A DNA stretch of 9,617 bases from an uncultured Bacteroidales bacterium (GCA_946184195.1 CAMHEP010000055.1:1-9617), one strand, 5' to 3'; positions 1 to 7,181 are shown, numbered from the stretch's first letter. Translations and numbers: made by a program. Notes: generated by a model not told the origin, from the letters alone.

Positions 1-2142
1 GATAATATTCAGCTCTTTAAAGTCACCTATTGCCAAACGACGGCCTATCTCATCCAATCCAACGTGTTTCTTGGTACGGATACTCTGCTCACGTTGTAAT
101 TGCTCGCGTTTGTTTGCTATTTCACGGGCTTCCTGCTCAGTAGCCAATACATTGAACTCGTCGCCGGCCTGAGGTGCGCCATTCAGACCCAGTATCAAGC
201 ACGGTTCACCGGGAAGGGCTTGTTGTATCTTCTGACCGCGCTCATTGAACATGGCTTTTATCTTGCCATGGTACGTTCCGGCGAGAACAACGTCACCCAT
301 GTGAAGTGTACCATCACTGACAAGTACTGTTGCTACATAGCCACGACCTTTATCCAAAGAGGACTCAATAATGGAACCTTTTGCGCGACGTTTAGGATTT
401 GCTTTCAAATCAAGCATTTCTGCTTCAAGAAGTACTTTTTCCAGCAGTTCGAACACACCATCACCGCTCTTGGCGGAGATGTCTTGGCTCTGATATTTAC
501 CGCCCCACTCCTCAACAAGGATGTTCATATTGGACAATTGCTCCTTGATTTTGTCAGGATTAGCTCCGGGCTTATCGCACTTGTTGATAGCGAATATCAT
601 CGGTACACCAGCTGCCTGAGCATGGTTGATAGCCTCTACGGTCTGTGGCATGACGGCATCGTCTGCTGCAACGATGATGATAGCTATATCTGTCACCTTG
701 GCACCACGGGCACGCATGGCTGTAAAAGCCTCGTGTCCAGGAGTATCAAGGAATGTGATATGTTGTCCGTTTTTCAACTTGACGTTATATGCACCTATAT
801 GTTGGGTGATACCACCCGCCTCACCGGCAATGACGTTGGTGTTTCGGATATGGTCAAGTAGCGATGTCTTACCGTGGTCGACGTGTCCCATGACGGTCAC
901 AATCGGGCAACGCGGTTCGATATCCTCATCGTTCACTTCTTCGTCGGCATTAATTTCCTCCGTCACATGAGCGGACACATATTCTGTGGTGAATCCGAAT
1001 TCCTCAGCCACCAGATTGATTGTCTCCGCGTCAAGACGCTGGTTGATACTTACCATGATACCGAGCATCATACACGTACCGATGACTTTGTTAACGGGCA
1101 CATTCATCATGACGGCAAGGTCATTCGCGGTTACAAACTCCGTAAGTTTGAGCACCGTTGATTGTGCTTGTTCTTCGGCACGTGCCTCAGCCATTTTTTC
1201 GCGTTCTTGTTCGCGACGTTCACGTTTATGCTTACTCGTCAGGGTCTTTCCCTTCTGACCTTGTAGACGGTTGAATGTCTCTTTTATTTGACGTTGTACT
1301 TCCTCGTCGTTAACCTCTACTTTAAAGCCTTTCTTCTGAGTCTTCTTACTTGCTCCCTTCTGATTGCGCGCATTAATGTCCACTTTGTTTTGTTTGATGC
1401 GCTCTCGTTTACGACGCTCAGCACTCTGTTGTTGCTGAGCTTGTTGAGCTGCCTGACGCTCTTCACGTTCACGTTTTTTCTCCTCTTTGGTCTTCTTGGT
1501 AGGATGTGTAGCTTGGTTGATACTTCCTAAGTCTATTTTTCCTACTACCTTCGGAGTGACGGTGAGTTCAGGTTTACGCAATTTGAATATCTCGGGAGTT
1601 TTTTCTTCCTGAGCAGCCTCCGAAGTGGGCTCCTCCTTTGATGGTTTTGCCTGTTGCTTCTCCTCCTTGGGTTCTGCCTTTGGAGCAGGAGCCGGTTTCT
1701 TGGGCTCCTCCGACTTCTTCTCTTCTTTCTTTGGAGAAGGAGTCTGCTTAGGTGCCTCTTCTTTGGGCTCAACCTTGGGGGTATCTTGCTTAACAACCTC
1801 TTTCTTAGGCTCTTCCGCTATGGGTTGTCCATCGTTGAGATTAATCTTCCCTAAGACCTTGGGCTTAGGAATCTCCGTAGCGATATGGTCCGGCTGTTTG
1901 GGTTCCTCAATGGATACCTTAGTCGGTATTTCGCGTTCATGACGTTCCTGTGCTTGACGTTCTGCTTCCAATTTCAGCGCCATGTCTTTGTTAAATTCCT
2001 TTGCCAGAAGCAGATAGAGGTCGTCATCAATACGAACATTGGGGTCCGTCTGAATCTCCTTACCCTGCTTTGCGCAGAATTCAACGGCAGTGGACATGCC
2101 GATATTGAGTTCCTTACAAGCCTTGATAAGTTTTATAGCCAT
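1..2142 (-). CDS. infB: Translation initiation factor IF2, C-terminus cut off by the window edge
   Basis: IF2 is the GTPase that brings initiator tRNA to the 30S ribosomal subunit and promotes subunit joining. The frame stays open from the ATG at 2142-2140 to base 1, giving 714 residues. Residues about 1-60 form a first IF2 N-terminal subdomain. Residues about 70-325 are a low-complexity linker rich in Lys, Glu, Pro and Gln. A second N-terminal subdomain lies at about 328-385, then an acidic stretch at 395-411. The GTPase domain carries GHVDHGKT (419-426), DTPGH (466-470), NKCD (520-523) and SAK (556-558), so all visible nucleotide-binding motifs are intact. Domain II begins before the edge. 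The C1 and C2 domains, which contact fMet-tRNA, lie outside. It follows nusA by 53 A/T-rich bases with no promoter match, so it is probably co-transcribed. The identification is secure. Confidence 0.97.
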   Translation of the reverse strand, partial: MAIKLIKACKELNIGMSTAVEFCAKQGKEIQTDPNVRIDDDLYLLLAKEFNKDMALKLEAERQAQERHEREIPTKVSIEEPKQPDHIATEIPKPKVLGKINLNDGQPIAEEPKKEVVKQDTPKVEPKEEAPKQTPSPKKEEKKSEEPKKPAPAPKAEPKEEKQQAKPSKEEPTSEAAQEEKTPEIFKLRKPELTVTPKVVGKIDLGSINQATHPTKKTKEEKKREREERQAAQQAQQQQSAERRKRERIKQNKVDINARNQKGASKKTQKKGFKVEVNDEEVQRQIKETFNRLQGQKGKTLTSKHKRERREQEREKMAEARAEEQAQSTVLKLTEFVTANDLAVMMNVPVNKVIGTCMMLGIMVSINQRLDAETINLVAEEFGFTTEYVSAHVTEEINADEEVNDEDIEPRCPIVTVMGHVDHGKTSLLDHIRNTNVIAGEAGGITQHIGAYNVKLKNGQHITFLDTPGHEAFTAMRARGAKVTDIAIIIVAADDAVMPQTVEAINHAQAAGVPMIFAINKCDKPGANPDKIKEQLSNMNILVEEWGGKYQSQDISAKSGDGVFELLEKVLLEAEMLDLKANPKRRAKGSIIESSLDKGRGYVATVLVSDGTLHMGDVVLAGTYHGKIKAMFNERGQKIQQALPGEPCLILGLNGAPQAGDEFNVLATEQEAREIANKREQLQREQSIRTKKHVGLDEIGRRLAIGDFKELNII

Positions 2143-2195
2143 TCTTTATTCCTTATTTTATTTATAATTAATATTGTTGTTCTATCTTGTTTTGT

Positions 2196-3452
2196 TTATT
2201 CGTTTTCGAACTCAGCATTCAGTACGCGTAGAACCTCATCAATTGTTTCCTCTTCAAGGTCGGTGGACTGAATCAGTTCCTCTTTGCTCTTAGCCAATAC
2301 GGCCTTAGCGGTATCAAGACCGATGGCCTTGAGGGAGTCAAGCACCCACTGATCAATCTCATCGTTAAACTCGTCGAGATAGATATCTTCGTTGTCTTCC
2401 TCCTCCAGTTCACGATATACATCGATTTGGTATCCCGTCAGCATACTTGCCAATTTGATATTGAAGCCGCCTTTACCAATAGCCAGACTTACTTCTTCGG
2501 GTTTGAGGTACACCTCTGCCTTCTTGTTTTCCTCGTCAATGTTCATCGAGGATATTCGTGCCGGAGCGAGTGCTCGCTGGATGTAAAGGTTGATGTTGCT
2601 CGAATAGTTGATGACATCGATATTCTCGTTGCGCAACTCGCGAACGATACCATGAATACGTGAACCCTTGATTCCGACACAGGCGCCAACGGGGTCAATA
2701 CGCTCATCGAAAGACTCAACGGCAACCTTGGCACGTTCACCCGGGATGCGGGCGATATTCTTGATGGCAATGAGACCATCATGTACCTCGGGGACTTCTT
2801 GTTCAAAGAGACGTTGCAAGAACAGAGGACTGGTACGTGACAATATTATTTTTGGATTCTGGTTTTTGTTATCTACCTGTACCACCACGGCACGTACAGT
2901 GTCGCCCTTGCGGTAGAAATCAGTCGGGATTTGGTTCTGCTTAGGGAGGTACAGTTCGTTGCCTTCCTCATCCAACAGCAGCATCTCGCGCTTCCATACC
3001 TGATAGAGTTCGCCGGTCACCACATGACCAAGCATCTCCGAGTATTTGATATAGAGGTTCTCCTTCTGGAGTTCCAGTATCTTGCTGGCAAGTGTTTGAC
3101 GCAGGTTCAGGATCATACGACGTCCGAATTGCGAGAAATCCACTTGGTCGGTAAAGTCCTCACCTACCTCAATCTCGTCATCTACTTTTCGTGCTTCGCT
3201 GAGCGCTATTTGCGTCTCGGGGTTTGCCACGTCGTCATCCTCCATAACCAGACGGTTACGATAAATCTCCAAGTCTCCCTTGTCTGGGTTGATAATCACA
3301 TCGTAGTTGGCATCACTGCCATACATCTTTGCAATCACATTGCGGAATGAATCCTCCAGCACGTTGATAAACGTTTGGCGGTCAATGTTCTTGAGTTCTT
3401 TGAACTCGCTAAAAATGTCAATCAAGTTGATTGTTTGTTGGTTCTTTGCCAT
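2196..3452 (-). CDS. nusA: Transcription termination/antitermination factor NusA
   Basis: NusA binds RNA polymerase and nascent RNA and modulates pausing, termination and antitermination. The product has 418 residues, a normal length for this phylum. The N-terminal polymerase-binding domain covers about 1-125. An S1 domain follows at about 137-208, ending in the family motif SRTSPLFLQRLFEQEVPE (205-222). KH1 contains GACVGIKGSRIHGIVREL (256-273). KH2 contains LAIGKGGFNIKLA (323-335). After a very acidic stretch (348-366) comes one C-terminal helical repeat (about 380-418). The start ATG is only 8 bases after the rimP stop, and I see no separate promoter, so it belongs to the rimP-nusA-infB operon. 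No ribosome-binding site of the AGGAGG kind is visible, as usual in this phylum. Confidence 0.97.
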   Translation of the reverse strand: MAKNQQTINLIDIFSEFKELKNIDRQTFINVLEDSFRNVIAKMYGSDANYDVIINPDKGDLEIYRNRLVMEDDDVANPETQIALSEARKVDDEIEVGEDFTDQVDFSQFGRRMILNLRQTLASKILELQKENLYIKYSEMLGHVVTGELYQVWKREMLLLDEEGNELYLPKQNQIPTDFYRKGDTVRAVVVQVDNKNQNPKIILSRTSPLFLQRLFEQEVPEVHDGLIAIKNIARIPGERAKVAVESFDERIDPVGACVGIKGSRIHGIVRELRNENIDVINYSSNINLYIQRALAPARISSMNIDEENKKAEVYLKPEEVSLAIGKGGFNIKLASMLTGYQIDVYRELEEEDNEDIYLDEFNDEIDQWVLDSLKAIGLDTAKAVLAKSKEELIQSTDLEEETIDEVLRVLNAEFENE

Positions 3453-3460
3453 TTTTGTAT

Positions 3461-3937
3461 TTAGAATTTCAAATTATATTTCGTGTATATTACCTCGTCG
3501 TAGCGGAATGTGAGTGTCTGCAGTTCCTTGACGCGACGTTTCTTGCCTTCGGGGAGAACCATTACCTCCACCTCGATAGCGAATGTCTCTTCATCCACAG
3601 AGATGAGTTGTCCTTTGAACTTGGTACTTTGGCCCTGGGTTTTTACCATCACCTCCACCTCATCGCCGAGGTGTTTCTGATACTGAATTACTGAGATAAA
3701 CGGGTCTGTTAGGGATACCGACCCCACTTCCAACGCATAGTCACCGGCACCGGCTTTATCCAGTTCGCCGACGAGGTATTGATTCAGTTCCGCACACACA
3801 TCCACATCTACCGTACCGAGACGGTCTATCTCCACGAGGATGTTGTTCTCTTTGTCTATCTCCAGCCGTTGTAAGCTATAGTCCGAGCCTTGCAGATGTT
3901 GCTCAACGAGGGATTGTATTTGTTCTTTGGTAATCAT
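3461..3937 (-). CDS. rimP: Ribosome maturation factor RimP
   Basis: RimP binds the 30S subunit and assists its late assembly. The product has 158 residues, typical for the family. The N-terminal alpha/beta domain covers about 1-80 and ends in LEVGSVSLTDPF (69-80), which aligns with the family segment LEVSSPGL. The Pro-Gly pair is replaced here, as in diverged members. The C-terminal Sm-like beta barrel covers about 85-155. I chose the ATG at 3937-3935. The frame continues upstream to an ATG at 4012, but that would place 25 extra residues across the promoter at 3990-4020, upstream of the likely transcription start. RimP as first gene before nusA and infB is the common bacterial order and confirms the call despite modest sequence conservation. 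Confidence 0.93.
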   Translation of the reverse strand: MITKEQIQSLVEQHLQGSDYSLQRLEIDKENNILVEIDRLGTVDVDVCAELNQYLVGELDKAGAGDYALEVGSVSLTDPFISVIQYQKHLGDEVEVMVKTQGQSTKFKGQLISVDEETFAIEVEVMVLPEGKKRRVKELQTLTFRYDEVIYTKYNLKF

Positions 3938-3989
3938 ATTTTTGTACAAACTGAGGGAACCTTGTCGGGTCCCCTCATTCAAACGTGTG

Positions 3990-4020
3990 CAAAGGTACGA
4001 CTTTTTTTTCAAATATGCAA
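3990..4020 (-). promoter_or_regulatory. Promoter of the rimP-nusA-infB operon
   Basis: Read on the minus strand, TTG (4020-4018) is followed by a 20-base spacer and then TACCTTTG (3997-3990). This matches the Bacteroidota -33 (TTG or TTTG) and -7 (TAnnTTTG) consensus recognised by the phylum's primary sigma factor. Transcription should begin about 5 bases further on, leaving a leader of about 45-50 bases before the rimP ATG at 3937. The match is by eye. Spacing and position agree with the three other promoters in the window. Confidence 0.85.
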
Positions 4021-4056
4021 GTTTTATATTCTTTTTTTATTAAAATGATTTCAATA

Positions 4057-4088
4057 TTTGCAATTCCGGCAGGAAAAGCATACCTTTG
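4057..4088 (+). promoter_or_regulatory. Promoter of the TonB-dependent receptor gene
   Basis: TTTG (4057-4060), a 20-base spacer and TACCTTTG (4081-4088) match the Bacteroidota -33/-7 consensus. The predicted leader before the ATG at 4119 is only about 25 bases. That leaves no room for a cobalamin riboswitch, which often precedes receptors of this type. The -33 elements of this promoter and the opposing rimP promoter are about 36 bases apart, so the two could share an upstream regulator, although I see no clear operator. Confidence 0.87.
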
Positions 4089-4118
4089 CAACTGTTTTTT
4101 GATTAAAATCAGAAACTC

Positions 4119-4319
4119 ATGAACAAAAAGTATCAACAACTCAATCGATCTATTCGATTTAGGCGGTTTAGCCACAAAGCTTATGCTGCTTTTGCATCGA
4201 TGCATCGCCAGGTAAGTATCGGACGGGTGAGTCGGCTTATCTGCGACAAAGAATTGCAGAAGGCGGGGAAAGCTGCGCTTCTTTTGAGCATCTGGCTCAG
4301 CGCGAGTGGCTTGCAGGCT
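4119..4319 (+). other. Extended signal sequence of the receptor
   Basis: The first 67 residues are much longer than an ordinary signal peptide. Residues 1-50 form a basic extension with RFRRFSHKAYAAFASMHR (13-30) and QVSIGRV (31-37). A conventional hydrophobic core, AALLLSIWLSASG, follows at 52-64, with likely cleavage after LQA (65-67). From memory, similar extensions with an RFxRFxxKxYAAF pattern occur on related Bacteroidales receptors, and they recall the extended signal peptide region of some autotransporters in layout. Its role is unknown. It may slow or time export. The cleavage site is predicted by eye. Confidence 0.7.
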
Positions 4320-6242
4320 GCAGACAGCACTATCCCGCCTGATGACGGAGACGCACGGTTCTTCCAATTGGAGGAAGTGAGCGTCACCGCGATAACGTCG
4401 CAGACAGCGTCTTCGGCTGCGCGACAAGTCATTACTCTTTCTCCTGCTGACATTCAGAGATTGCCGGCGACGATGAGCGTCAACCAGTTGCTCAGCAATC
4501 TCCCCGGAGTAGATGTCCGTGAACGTGGAGCTACCGGTGTGCAAGCGGATATCTCCATTCATGGTTGTACCGCCGATCAGACCATCGTGCTGTTAAACGG
4601 GGTTAACCTCACCGACCCGCAGACTGGACACTATTCCATGAATCTGCCCATTCGGGCTGAGGATATTGCTCGCATCGAAGTGTTCGAGTCTACTCCTCAA
4701 GGATTGGGGGCATACGCCGGAGTCATCAACATCGTCACGCATCAGGTAGCATCGGCGGACACAACAGCACACACCGAAATAGATGCGGCATTGCAGGCTG
4801 GCGAATATGGATTATTTAGACCGGGGGTTGGCGTTCGTCATCAAAAAGGACAACTCCACATCGAAGCAAGCGGCGAGTACAATCAGTCTACAGGCTATGC
4901 GGACAACACGGATTATCGTATCGGTCAGGCATATCTCCACGGCAGTTATGGAGCTTGGTCGTGGCAGGCCGGTGCACAGATGAAAGATGCCGGAGCCAAT
5001 AGTTTCTATGCCCTATCCTATCCCAATCAGTTCGACGCAACACGGATGGCTTTTGCCTCCGGCTCCTATCATGGTAAGGTGGCTGAGCATTGGGTCATTG
5101 ATGCCGATATCAGCTATCGGGCGCACTACGACCGCTTTGAACTCTTCCGCGAGGGGACAACAACTCCGGCATGGTATACCAACCACAATAAACATTGGAC
5201 ACATCAGGTGAATGGAGACGTCAAAGCGTCCTTCCTCTCTCGGGTTGGAACAACATCCGTCGGCGTAACGCTGCATGACGCGATTGTCGAGTCGAATACG
5301 CTTGGCTCTCACAACCGACTGACGGCCAACTATTTTGTGCAGCAGACTTTTGCCTTTAAGCAGGTGGCGCTCTCCCTTCTTGCCGGAGGGACGGCTAACA
5401 CGGTTTTTGCTGCAGATTGGTCGTATGCTGTCGACCTGCGTTATCAACCCGCCGATTGGGTGAGTCTCTATGCACATAGCTCACGGGCATTGCGACTGCC
5501 TACCTTCACGGACCTCTATTACCACTCGGCAACGCAAACGGGCAATGCCAACCTCAAGGCGGAGCACGCTTACAAGGCTTCCCTCGGGGCTGTCTTCTTT
5601 CGCCGTTGGGAAAACTTGATTCTTGACGGCAGAGTGAATGGTTACTACCGCTATGGCACCGATGTCATCGATTGGGTCCGTACACCTGCTGAGACGGCTT
5701 GGCGCTCCGAGAATCACACCAATCTCCATAGTTGGGGATGCGAGGCGGCTGCCACAATCACTTTTGCGCGGCAAGGGATGAGCGATTGGCAGGGGGCGTT
5801 AGGTGGATTCCTCAAACAGATTCATCTCAGTTATGCCTACTCCGGCACGGACCGTGTGGCAGACGATTATCTCAGCAAATATGCACTAGACTACTTGCAA
5901 CACCATGCCTCGCTGCGCATTGACCATGTCCTTTACCGCGACTTAGGTGCCACGTGGAGCCTGCATTTCCGCCAACGGCATGGCACCTATGCCGACCGCG
6001 ACGGAAATATCTGTTCGTACGAGCCGGTATGGCTGTTGGATGGTAGTATCTATTATCGGCCGCGTAGTGGTGCCATGGTCACTCGCCATACATGGCTGCG
6101 TGGTCTCACCCTCGCACTTGAGTGCCGTAACATGGCAAATCAGCGATACTACGACTATGGCGGCATCCTCCAACCCCGCCATCAGGTCATAGCGAAGATA
6201 ACGTACACGTTTAGTGTTTTGCCATCTAAGCATCACCTCTAA
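4119..6242 (+). CDS. TonB-dependent outer-membrane receptor, BtuB-like
   Basis: The product is a 707-residue receptor predicted to import a scarce ligand across the outer membrane using TonB energy. After a long signal sequence (see 4119-4319), a TonB-box-like segment LEEVSVTA lies at 84-91. The plug domain covers about 100-210, with LLSNLPGVDVRERG (124-137), TADQTIVLLNGVNLTDPQ (151-168) and DIARIEVFE (182-190). The 22-stranded barrel follows, with RALRLPTFTDLYY (456-468), NANLKAE (476-482) and a final strand YYDYGGILQP...ITYTF (677-698). The TDLYY motif and overall pattern resemble Bacteroidales vitamin B12 (BtuB-like) receptors, but the ligand is an inference. There is no SusD partner or carboxypeptidase-like N-terminal domain, so a SusC role is unlikely. 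The segment after RIEVFE is shorter than the usual GPxxxxxGxxAxxGxINI form. Nine residues follow the expected terminal Phe698. The start is supported by the promoter 30 bases upstream and the conserved N-terminal motif. Confidence 0.92.
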   Translation: MNKKYQQLNRSIRFRRFSHKAYAAFASMHRQVSIGRVSRLICDKELQKAGKAALLLSIWLSASGLQAADSTIPPDDGDARFFQLEEVSVTAITSQTASSAARQVITLSPADIQRLPATMSVNQLLSNLPGVDVRERGATGVQADISIHGCTADQTIVLLNGVNLTDPQTGHYSMNLPIRAEDIARIEVFESTPQGLGAYAGVINIVTHQVASADTTAHTEIDAALQAGEYGLFRPGVGVRHQKGQLHIEASGEYNQSTGYADNTDYRIGQAYLHGSYGAWSWQAGAQMKDAGANSFYALSYPNQFDATRMAFASGSYHGKVAEHWVIDADISYRAHYDRFELFREGTTTPAWYTNHNKHWTHQVNGDVKASFLSRVGTTSVGVTLHDAIVESNTLGSHNRLTANYFVQQTFAFKQVALSLLAGGTANTVFAADWSYAVDLRYQPADWVSLYAHSSRALRLPTFTDLYYHSATQTGNANLKAEHAYKASLGAVFFRRWENLILDGRVNGYYRYGTDVIDWVRTPAETAWRSENHTNLHSWGCEAAATITFARQGMSDWQGALGGFLKQIHLSYAYSGTDRVADDYLSKYALDYLQHHASLRIDHVLYRDLGATWSLHFRQRHGTYADRDGNICSYEPVWLLDGSIYYRPRSGAMVTRHTWLRGLTLALECRNMANQRYYDYGGILQPRHQVIAKITYTFSVLPSKHHL

Positions 6243-6276
6243 ATATAATATAGGGCGATAGCTGTCTGGAAATCTG

Positions 6277-6388
6277 TCAATTTAGTTTTCTGACAACTTA
6301 GTTTTCTGACAACTTAGTTTCCTGACAACTTAGTTTCCTAACAACTTAGTTTTCTGACAACTTAGTTTTCTATCAACCTATCACTCTA
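6277..6388. repeat. 16-bp tandem repeat array
   Basis: Six consecutive 16-base units occupy 6277-6372, and a degenerate seventh reaches 6388. The consensus is ACAACTTAGTTTTCTG. Unit starts are 6277, 6293, 6309, 6325, 6341 and 6357. Units 2 and 5 are identical. Units 3 and 4 have TTTCCT instead of TTTTCT. Unit 1 begins TCAATTT. Units 4 and 6 end in A. There are no spacers between units, so this is a minisatellite-type array rather than CRISPR. It begins 35 bases after the receptor stop and lies before the terminator, so it should be transcribed in the receptor mRNA 3' end. Each unit contains AACTTAGTT, whose arms can pair weakly. Confidence 0.93.
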
Positions 6389-6419
6389 TAAATCCGGTAC
6401 CCTTACGACATTTCGATTC

Positions 6420-6461
6420 AAAAAAAACTCCTGAAGGCTCTCTGCCTCTTAGGAGTTTTTT
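6420..6461. terminator. Bidirectional intrinsic terminator
   Basis: AAAAAACTCCT (6422-6432) is the exact reverse complement of AGGAGTTTTTT (6451-6461). The inner bases GAAGGC and GCCTCTT extend the stem with one bulge, around a short loop near 6439-6443. The hairpin is followed by a T run when read rightward and likewise when read leftward. It can therefore end both the receptor transcript and the leftward transcript of the small gene at 6644-7060, which stops about 180 bases away. Confidence 0.92.
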
Positions 6462-6564
6462 CATTTATTCATCTAAACTTCAATTTTTCGTTTTCCGCAA
6501 TTGTGCAGAAATATTTATTTGCAGCATTGGAGTAACTACCCTCCACCCCTGCATCTAAATACTG

Positions 6565-6597
6565 ACCACATAGTCATCACATAGTCACCACATAGTC
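6565..6597. repeat. 11-bp tandem repeat, three units
   Basis: The unit ACCACATAGTC occurs at 6565-6575 and 6587-6597, with a one-base variant (ATCACATAGTC) at 6576-6586. A degenerate fourth copy with an insertion follows at 6598-6610. The array lies about 35 bases beyond the stop of the leftward small gene. It is non-coding as far as I can see and has no known role. Confidence 0.85.
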
Positions 6598-6643
6598 ACC
6601 ACTACGAGTCATCGCCATGCTTTGGACATGCTTTGCAGAGGCT

Positions 6644-7060
6644 TTAGTCTTGCTTTCCTTCGCTCTTTAGGGCTTGGTGTGCTTCACGTAGACATTCCCC
6701 GTAAATCCACGGCCACAACTGATAGGGCAAGTCGTACCCGCCATACTCTTTCATGGCCTTACCGCCGTGGATGGCGCGTGACTGCTTTTTTCGGCATTGG
6801 GCATCCAGTTCATCGTATCTCGCCTGCCATTCCGCACGCAATTCCGGAGTGTGGTAGATGTGCATGGCTTTTTCCTTGGCGGCTAACAGGGCGGCTTGAT
6901 TCTTTAACTGCTCCGGGTGAGCTTTTTGCCCGCGACGAAGTTTCCTGTCGGGACGATGTTGCAGAATCAATAGTTCAGGATTGGCATGCTGACGGGCATA
7001 GAAATCGCGACCGATGTTACCTTTCATCATGCTTAAAATTTCGGAATGCTTTCCAATCAT
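6644..7060 (-). CDS. Small basic protein of unknown function
   Basis: I do not recognise this 138-residue product. It has no signal peptide or membrane segment and is rich in Lys, Arg, His and Gln, suggesting a cytoplasmic, possibly nucleic-acid-binding protein, though that is only inference. Features that can be seen are MMKGNIGRDFYARQH (11-25), a basic segment HRPDRKLRRGQKAHP (35-49), a probable helical stretch rich in Ala, Lys and Glu (about 52-95) and an aromatic patch YQLWPWIYGE near 117-126. Met1 is preferred, but Met11 or Met12 are possible starts. It has its own promoter at 7150-7181 and a terminator at 6420-6461, which supports a real gene. The opposite strand also stays open over the same span, but that reading has no promoter and looks like a shadow. 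Confidence 0.75.
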   Translation of the reverse strand: MIGKHSEILSMMKGNIGRDFYARQHANPELLILQHRPDRKLRRGQKAHPEQLKNQAALLAAKEKAMHIYHTPELRAEWQARYDELDAQCRKKQSRAIHGGKAMKEYGGYDLPYQLWPWIYGECLREAHQALKSEGKQD

Positions 7061-7110
7061 AGTTAATTGATTTTTTGTAGTTTATATGTAAGTTAGGACC
7101 TTCGTTCGTT

Positions 7111-7129
7111 GAGTGTGGAACAACCACTC
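7111..7129 (-). other. Possible hairpin in the leader of the small gene
   Basis: GAGTG (7111-7115) and CACTC (7125-7129) are inverted repeats. GTGG (7115-7118) and CCAC (7124-7127) offer an alternative stem with a 5-base loop. In the leftward transcript this lies about 15-35 bases after the predicted start, next to a G-rich tract (GGGAGTGGGGAGTGG when read on the minus strand). It may stabilise the mRNA 5' end. The stem is short, so this is weak. Confidence 0.35.
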
Positions 7130-7149
7130 CCCACTCCCGAATTAGACTA

Positions 7150-7181
7150 CAAAGATAATAAAAAAATTCCCTTTTTGCAAA
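7150..7181 (-). promoter_or_regulatory. Promoter of the small unknown gene
   Basis: On the minus strand, TTTG (7181-7178), a 20-base spacer and TATCTTTG (7157-7150) match the Bacteroidota -33/-7 consensus. The predicted leader to the ATG at 7060 is about 80-85 bases. The -33 box is separated from the opposing tex -33 box by only four bases (7182-7185). Confidence 0.8.

Larger units (their letters stand above)
6243..6643. other. Gene-free region between two converging genes
   Basis: These 401 bases lie between the stop of the receptor gene and the stop of the leftward small gene. They hold a 16-bp tandem array (6277-6388), a bidirectional terminator (6420-6461) and an 11-bp tandem array (6565-6597). 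The remaining stretches, 6243-6276 and 6465-6560, are A/T-rich with no convincing open frame, RNA gene or promoter on either strand. Confidence 0.8.

Noticed and set aside
100..1942. Several open frames on the plus strand opposite infB, up to 253 codons
   Set aside because: They lie wholly antisense to IF2 with its intact GTPase motifs, have no promoter, and their translations look random or low-complexity.
3975..4562. 195-codon open frame on the minus strand
   Set aside because: It overlaps the start of the receptor gene and both divergent promoters. The translation resembles no family and mirrors the receptor's coding bias.
6512..6533. Near-palindrome around AAATATTT flanked by TGCA as a possible operator
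   Set aside because: The arms are offset by two bases, and it lies between convergent gene ends, away from any promoter, so chance in A/T-rich DNA is the simpler explanation.
6277..6610. CRISPR array suggested by regularly spaced repeats
   Set aside because: Units are 16 and 11 bases and directly abut with no unique spacers, and no cas genes are present.
6622..7062. 146-codon open frame on the plus strand, opposite the small unknown gene
   Set aside because: Only the minus strand has a matching promoter (7150-7181) and a properly placed terminator. The plus reading starts without a promoter and looks like an antisense shadow. A comparison of substitution patterns would settle it.
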